Positions 1-13,174 of a stretch of 64,000 nt of DNA are shown here, piece after piece (position 1 is the first letter of the stretch; each line of letters begins with the position of its first letter). The stretch lies in contig SEMN01000330.1 in the NCBI GenBank assembly GCA_005408345.1, forward strand, positions 310,001-374,000. Direction: 5' to 3'. The notes under the pieces are model-generated. The model made no database searches. It was not told the DNA's origin and worked only from the letters and a program-made list of their open reading frames with translations. The position numbers and the translations under genes are program-made. This DNA is from Macquaria australasica. Its lineage: Eukaryota > Chordata > Actinopteri > Centrarchiformes > Percichthyidae.

Positions 1-280
1 GCCAGCCACATAACCCATGTCACTAAAACCCCTTGATGATGACTATATGATGAGTTGAACATGAAGTTAGGAAACGAATAAGAAGAATAGCCTTCCCTTG
101 CATTTTTGGATCCTGTGCTAGAGATCGGACATGTTTTCCAGTAGGTAATGCTGGCTAGTGGCTGCCATCATGACTGAAAGCTGAAGCCATTGCCTTAAGA
201 TGCAGTAACACTGGGACCTTTTACATCTGCATGTTCTAAACAGAATCCCTTACAAATGTGCCTTTAAATAGCTCATAGTT

Positions 281-620
281 GGAGTAGCCTGAGAATGCGG
301 GCGACCCGCTTGGCTAGACCCGCATGCTAGTGACGAGCTAAGTCAGTTACATCTAGTGGGTTGCTGAGGTAGGCGTGTGAACTACCTGGCTTGGCGAATG
401 AACAGCCTAGCTCAGAGAGTGGGTAGATCGCCTCGGAGAGTGATAAGGAAGAGATCCTGATGGTCTCTCATTTACCACCGCCGTCTTACCCGTGACTAAA
501 TCGGTTGTCGACTTCGACAGTAGTCTAACTTCTGGCATTTTGCCTGCACCATAGAAAAACAGTTGAACACAGGAATTGAACCTGGATCATCAGAGCTACA
601 AAGTAAACGTATCCACCTGT
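281..620. other. Structured, relatively GC-rich segment with tRNA-like B box (possible SINE or tRNA relic)
   Basis: This block is more GC-rich than its surroundings. It holds a short hairpin (ATGCGGG near 294 and CCCGCAT near 319). On the minus strand, near 570-590, GGTTCAATTCC matches the pol III B-box consensus, but I cannot fold a convincing tRNA cloverleaf around it and see no clear A box. A decayed tRNA-derived SINE or tRNA pseudogene is possible. This is a weak call. Confidence 0.2.
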
Positions 621-799
621 CTGATTCTGGAGTTCCCCTCCATCATGAACCCTTTCACTATTTTAGCAGCCGGCTGCTGAGGCAGACTTTAAACACAGAG
701 AGCGTGTCTGTTTCTGTGACACCTCTGTGATATGTTTATCCATCTCCATTAACTGCCTGTGTGTTCACCTGCTGGCTGTTGAAATAGTCTGCTGTTAGA

Positions 800-992
800 T
801 TTAAGGAGAAGCTGTAGTAGTATTAGTAATAGTATTAAACAAAATTTTGCACTATTTATTCATTTAATCATTTTTATTTTCCTGTTTTATTCTATTTTAG
901 CTTGTTTTTATTGCCTTGTGTAATGCATTTCATGTCTTATGTAAAGCACCCTGAATTGCCTTGGTGATGAAAGGTGCTATACAAATAAACTC
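800..992 (+). mobile_element. LINE 3' tail, CR1/L2-type (5'-truncated)
   Basis: The T-rich stretch ends in a block reading GTAAAGCACCCTGAATTGCC, then GGTGCTATACAAATAAA (about 940-988). This is the form of 3' UTR end that CR1/L2-clade LINEs leave in fish genomes. A sister copy with nearly the same ending lies at 41515-41565. No coding sequence is left here, which is usual for 5'-truncated insertions. The clade is inferred from the tail only. Confidence 0.6.
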
Positions 993-3702
993 AACACCTT
1001 GACAGAGCAGAGACGGCCAATGGACAGATGTATTTATGCTGGAGAGAATGAACGTATGAAAAATATATTATTTCAGTGTTTTGTTGCACAAATTACCTCA
1101 ACTCCCACCTGACCGGCAACGCCTGCAATCCATGAAGAAAACTGATTTGACTTTTCTGTTACCACCCTGCCTTCAAAATCCTCTTTAACCGGCACTATGA
1201 AATTTGCACTGGACGTCACAAACTCATTTGCACAAGAGTGAACAAAATTTTTAAAGAAATGCCGGGAAAGCTAATGCGCCGCGGAATTTTCTCTTATGTA
1301 ATAGAAGCCATAATGAGCTCTCGCCTCAGGCATTTGTTTACTTGAAATTTTGGCAGGAGTCATATTTTCATGCAGAATTGATCCAGCTACAGTACTTACA
1401 ATTAGCATAGACGGATGATTGGCTTGGGTTTAAAGTCCCACTCATTCTTTAAAAGCCCAATCTAATCACTTTTCTGACCATATATACTTCCTGTATTTGA
1501 ATTTTGAATACATGATATTAATACATTACACAATACAATATTAAAATACATTTATTTATTCATGTATACATTTTTTTTCCCATCTTATTATAATGGAGTA
1601 ATGTACCAAATGTTTAATAGCAATGGAGTGACAGCAAGCAAATAATTTGCATATTAATACGTTTTGGTGGATTTCATCCTTTAGTTGCTCTGAGCAGATA
1701 TTGTATTGCAAGAACTGATATCAGGAAAATGAAAAAAATGGAACGTCTGTTAACGTAGTCATTCAATATCAACATTTTCTTCAATTTTGATATCTGCAAC
1801 AATATGTTTTGGGGGAAACTTAAAGCTGCTGATTACATTTTCTATTGACGTAATGATGAAAGGCTGGCAATTAATGTATCTGACAAGTTGCAAAATGTTG
1901 ATTGCTGCTCACCATTGACCCCGACCACCTCCCTACGACTTCTGTGCAGTGCATATATGTAGCGATTCAATCCCTCGTAAATATGCTGCCTGTGAAAAAT
2001 AATCCGGCCAGTGTTTGTGTGTGCCACCACAGCGTAATTAGGAAAACAATATTATCACTATATGAAGTCATTTCTTTGAGACTGGGTTGGGCAGATAATT
2101 CTATTAATGTTTCCTCATGTTGATAAAAAAAATGTAATTCAAGCAGCAAAACGTATTTGCTGTTCAAATTAGTTTACAGATGTAATTTCTAGAAGACAGG
2201 GTTGTTATGTGCAAGTATCGAGAATTTGTCAACAGATTTCTATTCAAGTTTGTGAAATGTTCAGTCATGAACAAAGCAGCAAGTAATAAGATTTTGGTGT
2301 GGATGCAGGAATCAGTATTTTCTGATGTTGCAAGATTGGGCAGTTTTGAAAGATTTCACAACTTTTGGGGGGAATTTCACCTTGCTGAATGATTATCCCA
2401 TGATTGTCTGGACCAGATGCAGATAAAAAAAATTAAAAGCATTTTCTATTACTTTCAGAATGACTTTTAGAGGATCACACAGCCTCAGCAGAGGTACGAG
2501 CTCCTTGGGTGCTTTCTATCGGGTTTGGATGAGTTGGCTTTAATTAGCATTTGATCTGTATCAATTCATCAGAACTTTCTGTGGTGGTTACAGAAGCATG
2601 AGAGGAAAAACAGGTGCTGAGTTTTACGTCTTGTCAGATTCAGTTAACATTTGAGCAACTCTATAAGTTATAGTTGGGAATTTTTGTGCAAATGCAGGAT
2701 TTATCCAACCCCAAACGGCAGCTTGCATGCGAAAAAGGAATCTGGTGTGTGGATTTTGGTTTGGAACAGTCATATTTTCCCCCCGCTGATACGAAACCAA
2801 TCAAATACAGAGTAAACAGGAAATCAGCAGATCAGACATGTTGTTTTTATCTTCAGACAGCAATAAAACTCCACTGTGAGAAAGAAACCTGAAATGTGAG
2901 GGGTTGGGTTTGGAAGCCGTTGATGTTTTTGTACAACTAATATGACCACAAACACTAAGACAAACAACTACTGACTAAAAGATGGTTTGGGTTTAGTCCT
3001 GTGCTGGCACACAAACAGGGGCGTGTCAAATACTGTTCCTGACAAATTACATTTATTGTTCAGAGATTTTCTTTATTGGGAGAAATAGGACAAACAGTGG
3101 TTCTTGTCAGTATTGTCAGCCTAGAGATGATTTATTCTCGCAGCTGAGCAGTTTACAATATGACAAACTGAATTTGAAATGGTCTGAAATGGTCTGGGAG
3201 TGCAGTTGGTTGGTATTTGTCTGGACTGCAAGAAGAATTGCAAATAGTCAGCAGCAGCTTGATTTGATTTAAATTGATATGAGGATGCTAATGTGAGTTT
3301 TAGTCTGGACTGGGTGATGAGGCTGGTTGGGGTCTGTTTTTGGTATTTAGTCTATCTTTAGCAGTCCTGACTGTAGGCAGCTCTGCACGCTTGTGGTGGC
3401 TTTGGTTTCCCTCTGGCAGGATTTTTTATTTTCTGTCTTTGGTTCCAGTGTAATGGTGCTGACAAAGTGTCTAAGTCAGGGTCTGTAATTGGCTTTATGC
3501 ACGAGACTACTCTATTATACAACTCTAACTGCTGTATTTACTGCTTTCTAGGCTGCATAACTGAAATCCTCACTGAAAAAACAAACAAGTGTCAGCCAGT
3601 TGTGCTGGTGGCCAACTTGGTACACCCACTGTAAACATGAAAGTGAAAAAATACCCCTCAAAAATTTCAAGGCAACATTCTGATAACATTTTAAATGTCA
3701 TC
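993..3702. other. No gene seen; AT-rich unassigned sequence
   Basis: About 2.7 kb with only short chance open frames, scattered poly-A and poly-T runs, and no recognised repeat ends. Nothing here supports a gene call. Confidence 0.5.
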
Positions 3703-4410
3703 TTAAAGGGAAACTCTGGTATTTTTAAACCTGGGTCCTATTTTTACAAATTTTGGGGTCTAAATGACTAATGGTTACCAAAGGTTTTGGAATTGGTCCA
3801 GTAGATCGCCTCAGCCGGCATCTGCGATGGGCTGCAGTGGCTGCAACATAATCCTTTGGGGCAATATCGGCCATGAAAAGTACGTCCACTAAAAGTGCTT
3901 GTTGTTGCCACTGACAGGCTCAGATTGATATTTGAAGTGACCATTTCGTTAAACTCTTCTCTTCTCTCCACCGTCGTCTTCCTGCAACTACTCAACCTCT
4001 CGCAAGATTTCAGAGCGAGACTTTTCCTTGAGCAAGATTTCTGTTTCTGGTTAAAAAAAAAAGGATCTTACTCTTTAATAAAACCAAATTATGATGACAC
4101 AAGTACTTGTGCTGGTAAATTTTCATGGGAGCTGTAGTTTTTTCATGTGCTGACAAAGTAAATGTTCATCTTTGTCAAAATCAAGACAGTTTCCATTTCT
4201 AGAGTGTTTGAAGTGGATACTTCTTTTCATCACTGTATTAACTTTGAGAGCGCGAGAGAGAAAACCATGTGACTCATCTGAGAAACAAAAAAGGACACAT
4301 ACTGTAACAAGGTTCCATCATGTAACTTTCTTCAAATTACAAAAAAAACAAAACAAATGGAGGCTTTCTGGTGTCAATCCAAATCAGTGCATGCTGGGAA
4401 GTATATGCTA
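3703..4410 (+). repeat. Dispersed DNA-transposon-like repeat, one end only
   Basis: It starts TTAAAGGGAAACTCTGGTA at a TTAA-like site, the usual form of one end of teleost TIR MITEs. About 700 bp of body follow, including the block around 3790-3850 (GTCCAGTAGATCGCCTCAGCC) that I recall as a dispersed fish repeat. No matching inverted end is visible downstream, so the copy is truncated or eroded. The family name is not known to me, and the right boundary is approximate. Confidence 0.4.
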
Positions 4411-5384
4411 ATAAGCTAACAATATTTGCAAACAATTTAGTATGATCCAAGTGAATGATCAGCTGGACATTTAGTCAACTCATTTAAAATTACAAGACTG
4501 AACTCATAATTATACATTCTGAAACAACCTGAATTGAAATTGACAATCTTATCTAACTGAAGGAATTGTATAAGATTAATTGATTCAATTATAGTAAATT
4601 GATTATGGGATTTTGCTAAAGTAAACATGGAGTGAACTCCATGTTGTTGAAGAAAGAGGCTAGGATTAAGGTTAGGGTTGCCGTTTGGCTGGTGTACAGT
4701 ATCAGAACCACCACTGAAATGCACTTGACGGCACACTTTCATGCTCTAGCTACAATCTTGTACTTTCTTTCTTTTGTAGCCCATAACCCCCTGCGGTGGG
4801 ATGATCCTTTTCCCTTCAACAGGCGAGTGGGTCAGAACAATCATGTCTGAGTCTGTGTGTGGTTGTGTAACCTCCACCCCCCCCAAACACACACTGATAC
4901 TGATATGTGGTCTGATTACAGGTGACCTACATCCCTCCTCTGTGAATGAGGGTGTTGAAGTACAGCTCGGTGTTCTTCACTGTCACTCTGCTCCAGTTCT
5001 TCCTCGTTCTTCCCTTTTCTTGTTTCATAAGCAGAAAGTCACGGTGCACAAATTTGTGTCTAAAACAGCTCCCGTTCCTTGATCGTAATAAAAAAAAAAA
5101 GTAAGGAAGGAATTTTAAAGTTTCTTTTAAAAACGATCAAACTAAAAGACTTTTCCAAAACATCAAGTTTTGGTTTTAAAAATACAATTGAAACAATTAG
5201 TCGATTAATCGTTTAGTCGAACGGAAAGTGGACTCGGCAACCATTTTGATTATCGATTAATCATTTGTCATAGCAAGTGTTTAAAGTGGCTGTAAATCAA
5301 TTTTCATATGGCATACACACACACGCATGCAGTCGCCAAACTCACAAATGCACCTCAATGTCTCCCCTCCTCCCTCACTGTTTC
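4411..5384. other. No gene seen; contains short palindromic AT-rich patch
   Basis: No protein-like frame. Around 5195-5265, TTAGTCGATTAATCG and ATTATCGATTAATCA form imperfect palindromes of the sort found in eroded hAT-type repeat ends in fish. This is too weak to call an element. Confidence 0.4.
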
Positions 5385-5662
5385 TCTTGTACGTACACAC
5401 ACACACACACAACCCTGTACTTCTATACTTGTGAGGACCTTCATTGACATAATGCACTCCCTAGCCCCTAACCTAACCCTAATTCTAACCTGAACCTTAA
5501 AACCACGTCTGAATCCTCAAATAGCCCCTTTGAAGGTCTCTCTGAAATTGAGGACCAGTCCAAAATGTCCTCACTTTCCAAAAATGTCCTCACTCCCAAG
5601 GTCTAAAACTCAAATTGGTTCTCACAAAGATAGCTGTACAAGTACACACACACATACACTCC
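5385..5662. repeat. Teleost dispersed repeat with inverted GAGGACC / GGTTCTCAC ends and (AC)n flanks
   Basis: Bounded by (AC)n on both sides (5395-5412 and about 5643-5655). The body opens ACTTGTGAGGACC near 5428 and closes GGTTCTCACAAAGATA near 5616, an imperfect inverted pair. Inside lie CCTAACCTAACCCTAATTCT, resembling degenerate telomeric repeats, and a doubled AATGTCCTCACT motif (5565-5594). I recall this layout as a very common fish interspersed repeat, but I cannot place it in a superfamily. Confidence 0.55.
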
Positions 5663-6034
5663 CAACAGCCAGTAAAACGTGACTTCCCTGCAGAGCTCTC
5701 TGTGGATCTAACCTCTTCCTCCGGTCTCCTGTAATATTTAAGCGAATAATTTAATAGTATCAAATATCTGGTTCACAGCAGGGAGAGGGGAGAGGAGCGC
5801 AGATAGACAGAAGTTCAGGGATAATACAAGATTTTACATGAGGAATTATGTATCCTGGCAAGAGGCAGGCTGTTTTCTACACATTGTTTCACACCGATAT
5901 TTAGATTTATTATCTAATTCAGTTGTACATTGTATATAAGTTTCTTTAGGTTGAGATGTTTTATATTGTTTGTACAGCCTTTCAGCTCCTTGAAGAAAAC
6001 ATACTGAGTCACAACGTTTTTTTTTTTTTTTAAA
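5663..6034. other. No gene seen
   Basis: Short unassigned spacer ending in a poly-T run (about 6020-6032). No protein-like frame and no recognised repeat end. Confidence 0.4.
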
Positions 6035-6330
6035 GGCCATTTCACCCAAAATTACAAAGACACATTTCCTCAGCTACCTCCAGTGATGTTCTAGCCACGT
6101 AGTTAGTTTTGGTTTAATTTGTGCAGCTTTTGTGATATTTGTCACCGAGACATCTGCCTCCACCCCAATACAATAGGTGAATGGAATTTCATTTAGGGAA
6201 ACTGCAATGCTAAATTACATGTAAACAATTCAACAGCAACGTGTCTTTCAAGTGAGTGTCCCTGTTACTGTGTTAAAGGCTGAGCGTGTCCCTTTAAGGA
6301 GTTATATTCTGGGTGACCTACATGTGTTTT
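6035..6330. repeat. Dispersed teleost-type repeat fragment
   Basis: Begins AAAGGCCATTTCACCCAAAA and holds blocks (TTTTGTGATATTTGTCACC, TACAATAGGTGAATGG, GTGTCCCTGTTACTG) in an order I recall from a common unclassified fish repeat. The assignment rests on memory of the pattern. No second copy in this window confirms it. Confidence 0.4.
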
Positions 6331-6349
6331 TGCTAGGCTAACTTCTCAC

Positions 6350-7170
6350 CTACGTAAAACAGTTTTTGCCTTTTTTTGGCCACTTGGGGGCAGTGGAACA
6401 AGCTGTAAACACAACACTGACATATTATCTTATAAATTTGATGTGGTGAACCTGTTAGAAACATTAGCAGTCGTGTTTCTGGCCTTTCGACAAATTTAAG
6501 CCCAATATTCACTCCTTTTTTGCTCTGTTTTGGTCTCCACTAACTCCTGAGAAAAATATCTGGCTCTTTAGCTACTAAATGCTCCATCATATTCACCAGC
6601 AAGTTGATAACTTTGTCTGCTGTTTGGTGCTGGGCAGGTAGTGTACACTGGGACTATCGGAGCTTGTTCCATTTAGAACAGCTGCCTGCTTCTGCTAGAA
6701 ACAAGGTTCATGTGAGCGGTGAGACAAACAAAACGGTAAAGAACAGAACAATGAGCTGAAACATGCCAAAATGCTCTTTCACATTAGTCATTTGACCCAT
6801 TGTTCATATAGAAATATGGATTTGTGCAGCTTTGAGATGGTGTTTGAGAGTCTTAGCATGTAGCTGTAGCCATGGGGGAGTAAACACCATCTAGAATGGT
6901 TAAGTTACAGTTAGTCAACCCCACTATGTCAAGAGAAGGTCAGGATAAAGCTCAAGAGTTATCATTTGTTGTGTTTACTGCCACTGCCACAAATCACTGT
7001 TTACACATGAAAACATCTCCCCTATTCTTTGCCACAGAGTTGGTCTGGCTTGGTATCAGCTGGGATGGCAGCAGACATGTGAGAGTAGGATACTTTAAAT
7101 CCTCAGCACATAAAAACAATAAAACTTGCATGGCTAGACACAGCTAGTGGGTAGAGGATGTGTATTGTAA
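6350..7170. repeat. Long unclassified dispersed repeat
   Basis: Starts near GGCCACTTGGGGGCAGTGG and continues through TTTGGTGCTGGGCAGGTAG (about 6626) to GGTAGAGGATGTGTATTG (about 7150). The order of blocks matches a repeat I recall from teleost intergenic DNA. No terminal repeats or coding region can be shown, and the ends are approximate. Confidence 0.35.
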
Positions 7171-7952
7171 TTGGGTAAGCAGTATTTATTTATTTTTTTT
7201 ATCTCCTCTGTTACGGCGTCACTCAGTCAACCTGAACCAGACAGTTGTCTGTAATTGAATGTTTCAAAGTTGGCATTGGTATCAGTGAGTTGCATTGTAT
7301 ACGTTTAGCTGATGTGTCCTTTCACCTCCGCTGTCGGTAGACCAGCCCTGCAGGTATAACTTTACACTCAACTGACTGATGGTATTCACTGCTTTCCTCT
7401 CCTCTCTGTAGTGGCGGATCACTTTCCTTAGCACGCTCCCCTCTCCTGTCCTGTCCCGCCCCGTCAGCCTCTGGTAAAGGATAGCTGGGAACTGAAGACC
7501 TTGGCTGACACAATGACAACAGTGTTACAGAAAAAAAAAGCTGATTAATTACAAATACAGATTACAAACTTTTGTTTCAACTGGAGTGAACACATTGTTG
7601 TTTAGTGACACATTTGTTTAACTAATTTCGAGTCAATGTCACAAGGAATAATATGTTGTTGAAGGTACGTCTCCAGGTTGCTTTGCTCTAACCCAGAGCA
7701 GACACTTGCCCTTGTGTTTGGTTTATTTAGAATCACGCAGATCAGTTACAAGCGATCCAGGGTCACATTCAGCTCTGCCTCGTTGTAGATGTATTGGTTT
7801 CATGACAACCCACATGCATCAAAACAACATCTTTTAAGTTGAGGGAAAGATCATATTCGTGCCGAAGGTATAGTTAAGTTTAGGCAACTGAAACTATTTG
7901 GTTAGAGTTCCCCTCCACTCCAAAATGTGTTTTGCTTATAGTGACTTCACTT
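7171..7952. other. No gene seen
   Basis: Unassigned sequence with a short CT-rich, GC-richer patch at 7390-7475. No credible open frame or repeat terminus. Confidence 0.4.
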
Positions 7953-8399
7953 GCAGGGTTTGTACAAAGTCTTGAAAGTTTGGAAAATGTTTAATTTTAA
8001 CAGTTATATTTTCAAGGTTAGGAAAATGCTTGAATTCAAATATACTCCTTGAAAAAATGCTTAATTTTCAACATGATCTAAAAGGATACGTTAGTTTCTT
8101 GTGCTAGATAAGTCATCTGTTGATCCCTTACACTCTGGAAATTAGGAAGCATTAAATAATCATGATCAATACACACAATCAAAGTTAACGTGAACAGCTG
8201 GTAAAATAAACAAAGTGACAATATACATTGATTGCTGTGGGTGTACAGAAATTCTGTAAACATTTTTCGCAATTGCATTTATAGTAGCAATTTAGATGTG
8301 ATGACGAAGGCTTTGAGTCTGGAAATTTTTGGTTTAGATACCTTGAAGGTGCTTGAAAAGTGCTTGAATTTTAGTCCTAAAAAGCATAACGAACCCTGC
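7953..8399. mobile_element. Non-autonomous TIR element (hAT-like MITE)
   Basis: Left end GCAGGGTTTGT and right end ACGAACCCTGC form imperfect terminal inverted repeats. Just inside both ends are related CTTGAAA/TGCTTGAA motifs (7971-8045 and 8340-8370). The 447-bp body has no transposase. The end sequence is hAT-like from my recall of fish MITEs, but I could not find a clean 8-bp target duplication, so the superfamily is inferred. Confidence 0.55.
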
Positions 8400-11300
8400 A
8401 CTCGGATGTTTGACCTTCACTGTGCAGAATGATGTATGTACAGAGTTTGACACTAGGCGGCTGTTTTCACATTCATCTGCTGACGAGGGAAAGTTTTCTC
8501 TGTGCTCACCTTAAATCCAAGATAAAGCATGACATTGCAACTAGTTTGGAGGCCAATCATGGTTCACAGAACCAGTGGTTTGTTGGATTTACAGTCCAGT
8601 GAATATATTGAGCTCAGGGAATCATTCATCCAAACTTATTCACTTCTTCCTTTTTTTTTGCCCAGTATTAATGCAGATCATGGTGGACCATTTTTCAAGT
8701 AGTGGTTTGGATACGACCGATTGTGTTCAACTTTTAGGTTTTGTTATTCAGTTTAGTTTGGTGGCAGGTCCAATGCCTGCCGATGCCTGTTGGTTACAGC
8801 CATTGTGTTACAGTGTGGGAGCTGAAATTGAAGATAGCGCCAGGCACATTTTTTGGAAAAGCAATTAATTTCAAAGTGTCAAATTGTTACCAAGGACTCA
8901 GGCACAGTGTATGTCATTTTTAAAATGAGACTGTTTGCTATGGATGCATAAGTGCATTTCTCTATCTCTTTGTTTCACATGGTTGTTATCTAATTTCATT
9001 AACCTCTTGACTTGCAGTATCAAATAACTGAATTGCTCTTGAAGGCTCCTCGTATGCTGCTGTTCTCTCCTCTGGTTGATGGAGGTTTCATATTGCAACG
9101 AAACTCTTCAGGTGCTCAGCTGTTTATATAAGATTGTGTACTTGATTCTCCTACTATTAGGTCTGAGGAGTAAAAGCCCTGCAGCATTTGTCCACACTCT
9201 TTCCCACATGTAACAGAAGCCTTCTACTATTCATCGAAGCTTTGTTTCGCTGCTTCAGGGTGCCATACAGTATTCAAACTGAAACCAGTTGTACCACTGA
9301 GAAATTGGGGCCTTTAAGGCACCATTGTACCATTTTTGTTTTCAAAAATCAATTGGCGATTTAATTTTCTTGAAAACCAGCTTCTTCTTTCACCCCTTTT
9401 TTCTGCAATTACTAAACTTATGTAGCGGTTCAAAGTTAATTTTTGCGTTGTTTCTCCAAATGCTGTCTGGGTGTTAGTGTCATCACCCAATTATAGAGCA
9501 GAGACCGATGTAAATACTGTGAAAATGAAATGATTGGTTATATGCTAATGATTGGTATACATCATCTCTGTCAATGTACACAAAGAGAAACAACCCAGAC
9601 TGGTAGATGCATTGTCCATGCAACAAAGAAAAGGAAAATATAAAATGAATTTCTTCCTTTTGGTACCATTTTCCCCAAAAAAGACATATTTACAAAGCAG
9701 GTCTGTGCTGTAGCAAATAATAAAGCTTCTTCTAGCATGCTAACCTTTAAATGTTAAATGTCAGCATGTTTGCATCTGAGAGCTATATGAACACATTTTT
9801 CTATTCATTACAGTACAAAAGCTCCAAGGGCCTTAAAAACTCAAACTCAGGTTTATCCCACCTGCTCCCCTCAACAGCAGCTGCTGCATTGCTGTTCAAC
9901 CCGATACTGACCCAGTGCTCAGAAGACTACTTCCACCCTGCATAAGTAAGGTTTAGAACAACAAGATTTAGAGATGTAAAACCACAACACAACATTTTTT
10001 GCTTTCTATTTTTTCCTGGTATGTGTATTTGGGCATTATATTTATGGAAAACCTGGTTGCAGTCCATGCTGGTGTGAGCTGTGTGATATATTTATGACAC
10101 TAGTTTAAAGCCTTAAAGGAGCCAAACAATTATGTCAGTTAATCTTGAATTTGCTCTCATTTTCTTTTAGCACTTTACACGATGACTTTTAACTTTGCTC
10201 CCGACTTTGCTCCTCCATGATTTTAATTTGATTAGTCTATAGGTTGCAGTGTTTAACTTTCTCTTGGCAGATGCTGCCTTCAGGGTCTGGTCTCTGTAGA
10301 GGAAATTTGTAATGTCAAGTGAGCTGGCTCTGTTATTCAAGGACATGTTTCTTTCCTTTTTATAAATGGTGAGAAATAAATGCATAATGTTAGCAGGCTG
10401 CGTGACATTGCAGCTTCAGGAAAAACGGGGAACACAGTGACCTGACACTGAGCACCGGCACTTTGTATGTGTGGAAACCAGGCTATTGATGTAACACTTG
10501 GTCTGATGCAGACCATTATTTTGCTCTGTGATGGTCAGCAACAGTATCTGACACTGTGTGTGTGTTGTGATCCCACACACATTTGCATTTCTTTCCGTCC
10601 TTCTGCTCGGTGTAGAGTGTAAAATTATGCATTTGAGGTTACATGTGTGCATATCCAGTTTCTTTGTGCTTAATTCCTGCAGTGTAATCCCCCCTAAAGG
10701 CCATGTACTGTATGTTCCTTACTTTTGTTTCACTATTTAATATCTCAAGAAGCGAAATCTGGAGCATCAGGTACAATCATTATCTCTGAGACTTCTAAAA
10801 ACATATATGTTATATAATGTTTTTACTATTAATCCTTATGTCAGTGAAGGTGTCCCAAGTCTGTCTACTGCTGAATTGAGTTAGAACAGTTCTGAAGACG
10901 CTTGTGCAGATAAAAACCTGGCTTTTCAAACAGAAGACGTGTCAAATGGCAGGCGACAGCCACAGTCATCAATCTGCCATTGCTCTGCAATGGTAGAAAA
11001 TGCAGTGAAATTTCCTACTCAGACCAAACTCCCTCTGGTCATTATAAGAAATATATTTTGTTTTTTTTTGTTCTGTATGAAAAATAATGTCTTTCCTTAT
11101 TTCCCCAGGTTAAGAGTGTTTGTGGTCTGACAATTGAGTTATATTTTTGAGGTTGCAGCACTAAGTTTTGTTATGGTTTAGACACTTTTTGCCTTTTTTG
11201 TTTGAAGAGTTTTCATCCCTGCGCTGCACTATGTTCTCCTCTGCTTCCTGTAGGTCACATAACACCCACAGGAAGAGAAGGAAATGTCTACTCTGTTGGA

Positions 11301-11505
11301 AATAATCTCTTAAAAACAAACGAGCTGATATGAAACATAAGGGCACCAGTAAAACGTTAATCTTATTACATGCAGCATGCAAAGGTAAAAGGGTTATGAC
11401 ACAAGTATTAAGAATTAACACTCATTAACCTTTATGTAGTAGGAAATGTGTTGCTCTCAACCTGAATAATGTAACATAAGTGTGTAAGCACCAAGACACT
11501 GAATT
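8400..11505. other. No gene seen; AT-rich unassigned sequence
   Basis: Three kilobases with short chance frames only. Patches near 9750-9790 (ATGCTAACC ... TGTCAGCATG) resemble low-complexity GCTAACATG repeat tails common in fish. Nothing supports a coding or RNA gene. Confidence 0.45.
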
Positions 11506-13174
11506 ACCACATCATGCAAAGGGGCAGCAATCTTTGAGAACCCTTCAACATACCGTCTGTAGTAACTACACAGGCCCAAGAAGGATTGTAGCTCTTTCAC
11601 TGTGTATGGCACAGGCCATTCCTTAATAGCTGCCACCTAGGAGGGGTCTGTCGCAATCCCATCTGCAGAGATCTGGTGCCCTAGAAACCTGACTTCTTTC
11701 TGAAGGAAATAACATTTGCTCAAATTAATCTTAAGCCCAGTGTGCTTCAGACGCTTAAGCACTATGTCAAGCCATTCCAAATGGTCCTGGAAAGACGGTG
11801 AGTATACCAGAATATCATCTAGATATACTAGCATTATCTCAAAGATCAAGTCATTCATGGTTGCCTGCATTAACCTTTGAAAGGTTGCAGGACGGTTGCA
11901 AACACCCATAGGCATGTGCAGATACTCAAAAAGCCCAAATGGCATTGTGAAGGCAGTCTTATGCCTGTCACTCTCACCTACTACCACCTGGTGGTAGCCG
12001 CTTGCAAGGTCAATGGTGGAAAAATATCTGTCACCTTTCAATGCATCAAAGCTCTCATCGATGCGAGGGAGTGGGAACGCATCTTTCTTGGTTTTCAGGT
12101 TCAGCTTGCGATAGTCTACACAGACGTATGCTACCGTCACTCTTACGAACTACAACCACAGGGGAAGCATATGAACTCTCACTTTCCTGGATTATGCCCT
12201 TTTTTCAACAGCTTGGAGATGTGTTCTTGGACTTCCATATATTGGTTGGGTGGGATACGCCGATAGGGTTGCGTGACAGGTACATCATCCACCAACTTCA
12301 TTTCGTGCATTACTTTGTCAGTAAAACCGAGATCATCATCATGCTCTGTGAATACATCAACGTACTTAGCCAGTAATGCACACAGGGTGGCACGCTCGTC
12401 ATCAGTGCCACCAATGTCAAGTTTGTCTAAGACAGACTGTACTTTACTGTCAATCTGTTCGTCTTTTGTGTCGGAGACCTGCAGAGATGCGATGAAACTT
12501 AACTTCACAGGTCTGGTCACTTTTAATACACTCAACAGGAGAGATGATACCTAGCCTGGTCCTTGGACACAGCCACACATCCTCCTGTGAGAAGTTTACA
12601 ATCTGGACTGGAAGGATGTGACTTTTGCTGTCTACAAGCGTTGGGATGACGGCTACACCTGGGGGAAGTGACGTGTTTGCAGGCTCGATAATCAGTTGTG
12701 CATCCTTGCCTGCTCCTTTTGAGTGTCCCTTGACCATTACAGAGGCAGCTGGTACACGCACCTTGTCTCTACCAGCGACCCTGGCCATTGTTTTCTTTTC
12801 AACAGTGCATGTCTGCATTCGCTGGAAAGCAGTTCTCCACCCAGGATCTAAGGTTCCTCCCAACACTGTATCAAACTCTGATGTGAGTAGCTGTCGGCAC
12901 CTGCGAATGATAGTCATACCGATGATACAGTGTTCTGCTATGGCTGTACTATCAGAGGCTTTCAAAACCAGGAATCCACAGTTGGGGATTTTCAAGCCCA
13001 TTGTCTCGACGTCCAGTTCAACATAACCTTGATATCCAGTGAACAGCAAGCTGGTGCACTGTTAAGCTTGAGATCGACTGCTGGACACTTGCCTATCGCA
13101 CGCTCAATCACTCGCTCTCGTGTAAGTTCAGGTTTGGTTGAGTCTAACATCTGCCCCTGCATTGCCCGACTCAC
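11506..13174 (-). pseudogene. gypsy pol remnant: protease, reverse transcriptase (broken)
   Basis: The minus-strand frame 11637-12140 is a clear Ty3/gypsy reverse transcriptase. It has CVDYRKLN at residues 7-14, the motif-A block DLASGYHQV at 44-52 with D44, the TAFTMPFGLFEYLHMP block, and the catalytic YLDD at residues 106-109 (11814-11825), so all three catalytic aspartates remain. The pre-RT linker lies at 12179-12535, with QPYRRIPPNQY typical of gypsy, and reaches the RT in another frame across a poly-A slip near 12190. The frame 12450-13049 is the protease C-terminal half plus linker (GYVELDVETMG, IIGM). The frame 12992-13174 keeps the protease N-terminus, but where the active-site DTG is expected there is SLDI followed by a frame change, so roughly fifty residues of protease core look deleted. 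Past 11637 the thumb (KELQSFLGL) continues after an in-frame stop, to about 11506. Confidence 0.9.

Noticed and set aside
5461..5500. Interstitial telomere array
   Set aside because: Only two or three degenerate CCTAAC/CCCTAA units, part of a known type of dispersed repeat.
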